Shown here piece by piece: positions 28,401 to 40,400 of a stretch of 64,000 bases of DNA (its first letter is position 1; the number at the start of each line of letters is the position of its first letter). The position numbers were made by a program, and so were the translations under genes. The notes under the pieces are model-generated. The model was not told the origin of the DNA. It did not search any database and saw only the letters and a list, made by a program, of their open reading frames with translations. Origin of the DNA: Megalonaias nervosa (Eukaryota; Mollusca; Bivalvia; Unionida; Unionidae); the NCBI GenBank assembly GCA_016617855.1, contig JAECUM010012908.1, positions 41,290 to 105,289 on the forward strand. The letters are read 5' to 3'.

Positions 28401-31400
28401 GACTGCCTTATACATAACACATTACATGCAGAATGTAGAACTGAATCATATAATGGTATCCATGACCATACCCGTGTTGTATTGGAGACCATGTTATAAT
28501 GAGACACTTTATTTCAAGAAAGCACTGTATATTTATAACTGACTGGAAAAACAAAATTTGAGTGTGCAGTCAAGTTGAAGAGTCTCACAAGTACAGAACC
28601 AGATTATTTTTTAGTGTGAAAGTAACTTCATTTCAGTGCAAGAAACTTTGTCATGCAATACACAGAAGCTAAAGAATTTTAAATTTGATTGCAACCATTA
28701 AGTTAAACTTTCTTATTACTATTGTTGCTAAATGAGCTTAAATAATTATGCAATGTGTAAAAAATTAATATATAATAATTATGCAATGTGTAAATAATTA
28801 ATACATAATAATTATGCAATGTGTAATACCATTTCACATGTTCTCACTTGAAAACTACTTTAAAGCCTCCAAAAAATGTCATTAATGAAGATTTCAAACT
28901 TTTTATAAAATATCTTATATATTATTTCATATCATCAAAACTTATGAATATTAATGACTTTGTAAGAAGTTATCCCTTTTATATGTTTACACTTATACAT
29001 TTATGAAAAATGCTTAGCAGTTAGGACAAAATTTTCAGTTTTCTTTGTAATAAATTGTTCTCTTTCCTTTTACCATGTTTATTTTTAAACTTCCGAGTTA
29101 CATGAAGTACATGCAAAAATTTAATTTTTGGCTAAATGGTAAAAACTGATGCCCTCAAAAATAAATTTCACAGTTTATGGAGTGCAAAAAAGCTATAACT
29201 GTAAGTGCTAAAGTAGCAATTGTAACTGTAAAGGTTGTAACTGTAACTTTAACCTCAATTATCTGAACTTCATTTGAATTATTGATTTCTAAAACCAAAA
29301 TTATTCTCCAAAGTTTGCAGATTTGGAATAAACCTACACATATTCATTCAAACTCCCACTGACATGAATATTTTTCATGTTATGTTCCCCAAGGAGTTCA
29401 GATAAATGAGAAACTAAAGTAATTGTAATCCGATGGCACCAATAAATCGATTTGAAGCATAACACTGTCTCTGTATTCTGGTGAAAATCCACCAATACAC
29501 TATACACACCTCATGTACATTCTTTTTCTCCTGAATATAACAAGAGCATTCAGCAAAGTTAAATAAATTGATGATTTCATAAAGAATAAAAAGGGTTATA
29601 AATAATGAAGATAAAGAAATTTATGGCATAGTGACTTGAATGGTTTGTTTCCATGACACTGAAAATCTCAAACAATATATTAAATGGGACTAGATTTACT
29701 GATCATGACTAGGAAATATCATTACATTCCTACTGCTGAAATGATTAGCTGGCTTATAAGTGATCAAGGTCATTCAGATGTATGAAATATTGGGAGAAAG
29801 TAAAATCATTTTTAATACCTTCTTAATTCAGCTTCTCGTATCTCTTTTGCAGATCATGTACATGATTTCAATATAAGTTACATATAAGAAACAACTATGT
29901 AAGATTATCATACCTCTTTATCCAGATTTGGCCTCTCACAAGCATCTATCCTGCAATCAAAATCACTAAGATGCTGTGCTAGTTGCTGAGCCTGGGAGTT
30001 GCTACTTGCAACCTCAGCCTTGATTTTGACTTGAGTGTTGGTCAGCAAACGAGCTATCTTCTCCATGAAGATGAGATCCACCATGTGATTCTTGAATCTA
30101 AAGAGAAAGGTTTACTAGTCAAATCAAGGAAGCAATGCCCACAGCAAGATAATGTCAATTAACAGAGAAAAAAATTCCTACACATGTCCAAAATGAATCA
30201 ATGGAAAATATGATATTTGCAATAGCCTGCTTATTTTGATGCTGAATAAACTTTAATAACCCTTAATAAACCCAGCCATACAACTGAACGGAAGAGTTTA
30301 ATGAATGGCATCAAACTGGATAGTATTAAGTAGATTTTTAATATGAAAAAATTGATTTTAACAAGAAATAAAGACAATGTCAGCTTTAGTTGCATTGTTT
30401 GGTTTTGGTGTGTAGGTAGTGGCAACAAAATGGGGCTGATATATAATAAACAAAAGTAAAGCGGAACTAAAGATTGTGATGATGACTTGAAGAGTGACGA
30501 ACAAGATGGACATGTTCTCCAAGCTAAAGTTACAATATCTGAACCCAAATTTGGTACCTGAATTTTTTTTTGATATTACATGTACTATCAATATTTCTCT
30601 ACTGAATATTAATTTTTATCTATATGTAAAACATGGATATTATTTTAATAAAAGATGGCAGATATGTTACAAAACTAAGAATATTTGAGTTTGACTTCAA
30701 TTTTGTAATCAAAAAAAGTGTATTTCTTAATAATGTGACCGGGTGCCTGGAATTTCTGTCAGCCATTTCATTTGATAACACAGAATGCAACATGTCGATT
30801 ACAATCCCCTGTCTGCATTTATAAAAAATGTATCAGTCATAAAGCCAAGGAGCTTCTACATCATGATGGGAAGGGGATATAAATACTAAACAAAATTTGT
30901 GATCACTTGAGGAAAAAAGATGACGATTGCCCTTAAAGCAAATTAGAGCAAAACCATTTGTATACCTGCACAGACTAATTGGATGTCAATCAGTGATTAT
31001 GGTTGTAAATAAATAAGGTTGTGACCATGATTTACTTAGAAATTACAACAGTGTCTGAAATTATTGTAAACTGAATCTTCAATATTTAATCCAAGTCCAG
31101 ATTTCAGCAAGGAGATTGCATCCATGATTACCCCAAATAATAATTCATTGCTGGCTCTTTACATCATTGACCTCTAAAAAGCTATTAAATATAGCTGATG
31201 ATACCTTACTGCATCATGCCAATCTTTAACTTCTTGATACTGATGTTTGATGTTAACACTAAGGGTCATGATTTAAAAAAAATTGTACAGAACTCCAAGA
31301 CTGCTCAGAGCTGGAAGTTTCCAATAGGATTGAACTGTGAACACAGCATTTACCACCATAAAATTGTATGATTATCTTTTCCAATTATTTCTTGGCTAAC

Positions 31401-34400
31401 CCATAACTAAGGAGACATGGGAACTAAGTTACTTACCTTAAAAATCTCTTGAATCTACATCTGATATACAAATACAAAATTTGGCAGGTGGAGTAAATAC
31501 AACTCAACTTGCAAGTTTATTTAAATACTCACGTGCTGAAAAAATAATAAAATAATGATGTTTCTGAACTGTGGATCTGCTGAAAAATGGCTGAAAGATA
31601 TAACTGGAAACCTCCAGATCTGAGCAGCAATTTGGGAACACTGTCAGATTTGTAATTCATCAACTTAATCATTAATGCGCAACATCCAAAAGAAGAAGTC
31701 AAATATTGGAATTAAGCACCACGATGTCCTCAGCTATGCTAAACATACTTGTCCTCAAATTCTATGGCCACTTTTGTGGCCTGGTCCAGACGTTTGGATT
31801 CCATTCCCTCCAAATCTGACATAATGGAGCCCTCTGCTGCATCAATCTTCTGTGACATCTTTTCCAGCTTTTTCTTGTAATCATCAATCTCCTCTGGGCA
31901 GAAATTACCTCCATCCGAAAACAACCTAATTAATAGACAAAAATATCCACTGCCAATATATTCCAGAATGGCTTCAGAATCAAGATGAATCCGCAAATTT
32001 AAAATCTTAGAGAGAATCTCTATGTTACAAACAGTGAAAAACTGGATTCTGAATACATTTCAGACTGTCTTGTTGTCCTTTGATATTCCTAATATTGTAA
32101 AATCTATTGTTATATAAAGGACCATTTATTTTCTGAAATACTACAACTGAAAAGTGTCAATGGAATGGGTAAGAAAATATTTCAATCTATTTAAATAAAC
32201 ATTATAGCATTAATCAGAATATGAACTCAGTAGCAGATTTAGAGGAGGGGTGGGGAAAGGGGGTGACAGTACAACCCTCCAAACCATATCCATAGAAATT
32301 AGTACAATTTGTTATTAACAGCCAAAAAATTAAGTACCTTTGCAAAACATGTAACCTTCTGTATCTGATTTTGGAATTTTAATTACACATAAAGAGAAAT
32401 TGGCAACAATTACACCTCCTTTGCAAATGCATAAAAGCCAAGTAAATTCCATGATCTGATGGAAATATTCCATGCAGTAAGCATGATATTCCATACAAAT
32501 GAAGTCCCTTTATCCAAAATAAACAAGTCACCACTTAACAGATAAGCATCATCTATACAAACTTGAAGGCTCTTTATGTCAGAATCCCCACTGCCAAGTT
32601 TGGTTGAAATCTATCTTCAGGTTTTTGAGAAGTTTAAACAGGCAAATGTTGATAGACAACACAGCCATACCATAAGCACACCTGACCATAACATGTGCCA
32701 TTTTTGCGAAGTCATTTTAATTTTTTTTCCCATTTTTAGTAATTGTGGCATGTAAGATTGGTGGATTTGCATTAACTGTATAAGCTTGAGTGAGAATGAT
32801 ACAAGGATTCCACTGTGAAATCTGGATGAATTCTGTTGAACAGTTGTGACGAAGAAGATGAAAATTCTGATTGATGATGCACAGGTGCACAACAACATGA
32901 AGGATGAAGGACTATGCCATACACTCATGTGGCTTTATAGCCATGTGAGTTAAAAAACCACTCTCGATTATAAGTCTTCCCACACCACTGACAAAAGAAA
33001 CAGGTCCCTAAATATCAAATATCCACTGTATGGCAAGTTACTTGACACTAGATATGCGACCTTGTGACCTTGACTGGTATTCTGACTTATTTCATTTATC
33101 ACTTAATATCATCCAATTTTAGCCAATACATAAATGCTACATCCATCTTGCCATACTGTGTCTGCAGCTCTCATGGGACTGCCCCAGAGTCAGTATCAGT
33201 AAAACACCATTCTAACACAGCATGAGAATCTTCTGTTTTTCATACAGCTCACAAAAAAACACATCAAGCCAGCTAAAACCTGTCCAATTGTGAAATGTTA
33301 CTGCTCTATCAAGATGTATATTTACGAACTGATTTAACATAATTGTACTGTCAGAGTGATGTCCCATGTGTTCCTTTTGATACTGACCTTATATTCTCTG
33401 TATGAAATGAATGTAAAAGCTTATAAAAGTACAGCCTATCATAATGCATATAACAGACAATTAGTAAGATTTTCTTCATGTAAATCTCTACAGCATTTTA
33501 TTCCTTAGAAAAATGTGTTCCTTGTCTAGACTTCAGAAAAACATTGTACTAATTTCATCTTTTCTGGTCTTTAAAATCTTCCAGTTTTAATGTCTACTGT
33601 ATATGCTCATTTATAAGTCAAGTCGAACTGCAAATAACAAAGACCTGATCTGCCATTGCTTAATGATGATCAGGGTCTATGTTGTTTATTCTACTGATTA
33701 CTCCAAACAAACTGCAAAGATCTACATCTGCTGATACACTATGCAATGGCAGATATGGGTCCATGCAGTTTGCAGTTCGACTATGCTTATCAGTGAGTAC
33801 ATATGATCTCTGATTCCTGACACTTTTAGGTGAATACCCTCATAGTTCTTTCAGCTCTATTACTCTGATCATCTTTTAACATTTTAATGATTTTGTCAAA
33901 GGAAAGGGAAATAACTCTCATTACATTTAAAGCAAGATTTACTGTACATGATGGTTGCTCAGAACAATTTTGGCTGTACATATTCTACCTGTAGATTATT
34001 TGGAACACAAGAGTGTAGTTTATTTTAGGCATCATTTTCAGAATGCTATCACTTACTTGAAAGATTTGATGAACCTTGCATTGGACTCTCTCAGCATCTG
34101 CAGTGTTTCATCAAGATTCTGGCGGAAATGTCGAAGTGAGGCACGTATGATGGACATAAACTTATCCAGCTCTACACTCAGCTGATGCTGTAATGCTATC
34201 AGTCTGAAAAAGAAAGTTCATACTTATCTATCTGCCTATACTTACAAACCACTCTATTTTCAGTAAACAGATCGTTTAACTGCTTCCTATGAAATCACAT
34301 ATCGAGAGGATATTTTGCTTGACACTAAGTAATAACAGATATATTTCATCAAGTGGGTGCAATATTTAAGTTTTTCACCCACAAGATGAAATATATACAT

Positions 34401-37400
34401 TATTTGCTCACTGCAAATTTTCTTTTTATTTTATGAGCAAGCATACTGGCTAACAATATGTATAACAGACTGGAGTAGCAGATGTTGAAGTTACCTGAAA
34501 AATCTAATTAGATTATCTGCATATGAATATCAAACTGAATTTTTTTCTATCTCAAGTGTTTTATTCTCATTTGTACCAACAACATTTGTGTCTAAAAACA
34601 TCAAATTCACAAAATGTTAAAGAAATTGTCAAACTGTTGTAATAGCCTGAAAATCATGTCTGGTCATCAAAATATACATAGAAATAAACACATCACATTC
34701 AATTCATCTAGGTATCTTTTTTCAGTGTGTTAGGCATGGACAAGAGACAAAACACCTACTTTTACTTTGTTCAGATGTGTGAACTTTCTTTTTCTACACG
34801 TTTTGCTAGTAAGATACATGCAAGAAAAGTGTTAAAAAGTTGTTTAGTATCAACCTTTTTTATTCTGATTTTGCTTTATTAATTAAAAAAATGATCATTA
34901 TTATTATTACTATTATTATTATTTCCAATAGTTTATGCTGAAATGTGCAAGGTTTTCTGTCAAAAAAGTTCAAAAATGTAATAAAATTGAAAACCTGCAG
35001 TTACAGTCTGAAAATCTAACCAAATTATCTACATATTCACACAAGTATGCTAAACAAATATAATCCATCTATTAAGTGGTTTTTGTGCCATCTTGTTAAT
35101 AGGCTTGTCAGGTCAGATGGACAGACAGATGGAAGAACAGACTTGACCAGATCAAAATGAACACTGCTACAAGCAGTGGGGGCAAAAAAGCCTTGCCCAG
35201 ACAAACAGTGGTGGCATAAAAGCCTTTGCCCAATTATCTGTGGACTTTGTTACCTGCATATTAAATTTTGAACTTTATTACCTTTATATTAAAATGTGGA
35301 TGTTATTGCCAACTTTGCAGACTTAAATATTCATAAATAGCACATTGGTGGTATTGATGTAATGATTCTTTAGTATCATTTAAATTTGGAACATCATCTC
35401 TTGCCAACATGAGTCAAATAACTTTGACTCCCTGAAAGAGAGTCTGAAGTAATCATAATGATGCTTCCCAAACTGGTTAAGTTTTTGCTGAACAAACATT
35501 GAGCTAGATGAGTCAAAAAGATTCTTGTCAATGATAGGTGTTGAAGAAAACACTCAGTACTTTGGAAATTGATGATTTCTACCTGCACTTTAAATTTCAA
35601 TGCTATTTCTGCAATTTTGCAATGAAAAATTTAAGAAATCATTTGGTTTCAATCACCTGAAACAATTGTTTACATTGCTGTTAGTAATGAGATATCATCA
35701 ATTAAGTTATTATAACATAATAATGATAGGCCAGAGTGCAGTTCAAAATGACCATTATTTGCATCCAAGATTTTTTCGTGCATGTGATGGAAAGGCCAAG
35801 AATGTTTCAACTTTCATTTAAAGCATTATGTGGCATCTGTAAATACTGGTACATAACATATTTGGAGTTTTAATGAACTTTGAAGAATTCCATTTTACTT
35901 TATTTACATCAAGAATTTGTGCTATTTCAATACAACTTACTTGGAGGATTTTGTGGCATTCATGAACACAATTTCTAGGGACTCAATATTCTGCCTGAAC
36001 TTAGCAGCCAGGTCATTGTGTTCCTGGGTCATGTTTTGGAACCTCTGCCTAACTTCTGTCAGCGCCTGCAGAACCCCCTTACAGTGACGTGTTACACGCT
36101 CAGAATGCATCACAAGCTCAGCTGAAATTAATACAAATTTTAATACCATAATCCTTCTGTAGATGTCCAATTGCATCTAGCATCAACCAGAATCAACCAT
36201 CAAGTGATGCATGGGCAGATCAGGGTCCACGCTGTTTGCTCTAATTATAATTTTAAGCTGGAGCTGCATCTGACATAGTCTTCATAAACAGTTTTTGGTT
36301 GAATTTGTGTTATACAATGCTAAATATATTAACTATATGCTAACAATAGTATCTACTTTTATTTCAAATAAGGATTTTTTAAACATAATGTCTCAACTGC
36401 AGACAGTGATATAATGTATTCCTGTATGTCACTTTCAAAGACTTCAGCACTAAATCTTTTCACAAAAGTGTACAAAAGTATACAGCAGGGGTTGGCAACC
36501 TATTTTACATAGCGTGCCACTTTTTCCCAGATTAATCACAAAATTAATGAGCACATACCACCAGTAAGAGAGTAACACTGTTAAAATCAAGATTTTTGGC
36601 TGCCCTACTCTCAGCTGAATATCTGTTTTGAATATCCCCAAGTAATTTTAGTTGCATACAAAAGTATGAAAGAAGTATCCAGCTGCTAATTATCAATAGA
36701 ATGAGTATTTAAAAATAGAATAAATTTACAATCATGTATAAAAATATATGACTGTATGCTATTTCTATGAGATCAATTATTATATACATGCAGTTTGTAC
36801 CAAATGCTTATATAAGGGAATTTTTTTTCGCAAACTTCACTTACGCATTACATGACTTAAAATGGGTGAAATCAACAAATCGCATGTTTACTTATCTATA
36901 AATGGCTAAGAAGAAGACTTATTAGAGTTATAAGGTCTTGTGGTACAGATCATGTTGTTTTTTTGCAAAAAAATGCCTGCACTTCCTAACTGACAAGGCC
37001 TGCACTTCCTAACTGACAAGAAGTCAAAAATTACTAAAGATTTCAAAAGGTTTCATATACTTTCCATTGACTTATCATTTACTTTCGCATAACTGTTATT
37101 ATGAGTTCAAAAATTGTATAAACATTCCTGGTTTTCATTCTATAATAACAGACAGAAGTCACAACCAGATTAATTAATCTTAATCCAAGTTTACAGTGCT
37201 AGGATATGCTTAGGAAAAAAGTGATATCTAAGTGATGTCATAATGTATTGATCATGTCATAATATTGTAATTGTGCCATAATGTGAGGATTTCATCATTC
37301 TGAACTGCACAGTAAAGCATTCATTTTACGTATAAGAGCTGCTCCCATAAAACATACCTGGGACCTAGGGAAGGTACTTTTGATGTAGAGAACTCACCCA

Positions 37401-40400
37401 AAGATGCAATTTAGCGTTTTCTTATCATTTTAATACAAGTTATATGAAACTAAAGTACACTAGCATATATATTTTTTAAAACTGCCTTCCCTTGGTACCA
37501 TGTACGTATAAATGGAACAGCCCTAAGCAGAAATACTTAAGAAGGTGGGGGTTATATTACTGCTAAAAACTTTAAGAAAAAGCCTTCAAATATTGTGTTG
37601 GATGTATTCATAATAGTTCAAATAGAAGAAAGACTGTGATGCATTAGTGAGACCACCGTCAGGATCCTAAAATATTTTTAATCACAGTGATCTTAATATT
37701 TTTATCGGAATCTGCAACATTTTAGTTTTCTTCCATTTCCACAAACTTATTATGGATGTATGACAAAACTTCATTTCTTCAACTCTCCTTCCATCCAAGT
37801 TAAATCTTTTAACTAATTTTCTAAGATGTTCTATGGAGCTCAAGAAAGGATTTTTAACTTCAAACCAGAACAATTTTCTTTTACCCAATTTTTATCATCC
37901 ACATAGACAAAAATGACAAGTACTCAAAAAATTTCCATTGCTTAACCATTAAAATATACACTTCATCTTATCACATCAGTCCTTTCATTTTAACTTGCTG
38001 CCTTTCATACTGTTCTTATATGTAGAACCAGAATTGCAGCCTTTCTTAGTAGATCATTGCCTGGATTATATTTGTGAAAGTCCTCATCACTGTTGATATT
38101 AACACTTAGGAGAAGATGTGTTGTTACTGGTTCCAGGTTTCCTCTGGAGTCAGCCTGAAGTTTCCTCAGAATGGAAAATGTCCATTCCACAGAATTGTGG
38201 ATATCCTGTTGACATCCTTGTCAAAATGATGAATTAAGACTGTCTGCATCATATTGTCCCCATGATCATTTACCTTGTCAGTGAGAATGGTGATTTTTAC
38301 AGCACATGTTTTCAAATTTCAAATCACAATGAGAACCAAACGCTTGGAACACTATGTAAATATTTTTTGTCTCTTTGCATGAGATCATTTGTGTGATATC
38401 CAAGTCAGAGAACATTACCTTGACTTCATCTGAAAAATGATATTCTACCTAAAACTGCAAATTATATTTAGCTATAAAGTTGCCAAACAGTATCTCATCA
38501 CATCCATCTTTTTCCAAATTTGATGCAGATTCCATGAACACACATTTTAACAATGGCATATTTGTTCTTGAGTTCAATATACTTTTATGAGATGGGATTT
38601 CAGCATGATGAAGTCATTCTTGCCATTATAGCAAATTTTAAAACTGACTTTGCAGGAATGAATACAAACATATTTGACCTTGACCTTGATTTTAGATACT
38701 AAAATTTTTGTCTACATCAATTATTGAATTTCATATGATATTTTGCTTGCTTAGATTTTGATGTCTTAGTATTGCAAGATCGCGCATGTTTAGATATCTC
38801 AAACTTTAAACACAAAGCTAAACATATTTTACTATGCCTGTGCAATCAATATGTGAAACAGCATCTTTTGAAAACCTTACCAGCCCTGACATTGTGGACA
38901 TCATACTCAGCTCTCCTGGCACGTGGCTTGTGCAGGTGAAGTCGCAGATCTAACTCACTGTTTAGCTCCTCACACTGGAATATTAAGGGGAATTTACAAT
39001 TAACCAATTATTTGTTGATTCATTAATTAATTCACTCATTATCAGCTGGCCATCATCTATTGACTAATTGCTCAAAATATTAAGGCATGAATCAATGGAA
39101 AATGCCCCCTGCATATCAAAAAGGGTACAAAGAATCATCGCAAACTGAAAATAGAGGCATTTTGGTTTCACGTTATGACTACCTCAAAGGTGGCATTACT
39201 TTGATTTTCACTGAGATAGCTTTGTATATGTTCTGCTTCAAATACACTGAAATTTAAGATGTACCAGTATTAACTACTGAAAAAACATATATTCCTAGAA
39301 ATAACAAATTGAAAACATGAGGGCTGAAATAATTTCTTAAACTTGAGATAAATTTGAATTTGTAATTTATCCAGTATAATTTTCATTTGTTAAAATTAAA
39401 AGATTAAAACAGGATAGAGTGTTCACAAATTTAATAAGAATAAAAATTTTGCAAAATATTCATATTCAAAAATAACACTGTCATTCAATATATGTATGAC
39501 AAATGACTAAATCATGATGATTTCATGCCATAAATATTCCCAAGTTACAAAACTCTCAAAATATTAATCATGCTAAAATATGATGATATAGGTAATATCT
39601 AATGACAAAACATTCTTCATCAGTATGGAAGAGGAATATTATTATAGAAAAAGAAAAATTTAAAAAATGGGTTTTGATATGATCTGCAATAAATGCATCA
39701 AACATCAACATTATGATCGTTGTTTGAAGTTCATATCTACTGGCATTATGTTATATGAATTACAGAGTTAACTATAAGGTTTACTGGCATTATGTTCTAT
39801 GAATTGCAGAATTAACTATAAGGTTTACAGGCATTATGTTATATGAATTACAGAGTTAACTATAAGGTTTACTGGCATTATATTACATGAATTACAGAGT
39901 TAACTATAAGGTTTACTGGCATTATGTTATATGAATTACAGAGTTAACTCTAAGGTTTACTGGCATTATGTTACATGAATTACAGAGTTAACTATAAGGT
40001 TTACTGGCATTATGTTACATGAATTACAGAGTTAACTATAAGGTTTACTGGCATTATGTTATATGAATTACAGAGTTAACTATAAGGTTTACTGGCATTA
40101 TGTTATATGAATTGCAGAATTAACTATAAGGTTTACTGGCATTATGCTATATGAATTGCAGAATTAACCATAAGGTTTACTGGCATTATGCTATATGAAT
40201 TACAGAGTTAACTATAAGGTCTACTGGCATTATGCTATATGAATTACAGAGTTAACTATAAGGTGGCATTATGTTATATGAATTGCAGAATTAACTATAA
40301 GGTCTACTGGCATTATGGTATATGTTTTACAAAATTAACAATAGAGTAACACTTGCTTATCCTGTCTGCAAATTGTACAGTTAGCAATCATAACAATTAC

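Noticed and set aside
30231..30591. Hydrophobic minus-strand frames of 77-105 codons
   Set aside because: Overlap in different frames, lie in an intron, and show no conserved domain; typical chance frames in AT-rich DNA.
33955..34185. 76-codon plus-strand frame
   Set aside because: Antisense of CCDC180 exon e.
39735..40332. CRISPR-like array
   Set aside because: Regular 44-bp repeats have no unique spacers; it is a eukaryotic minisatellite.
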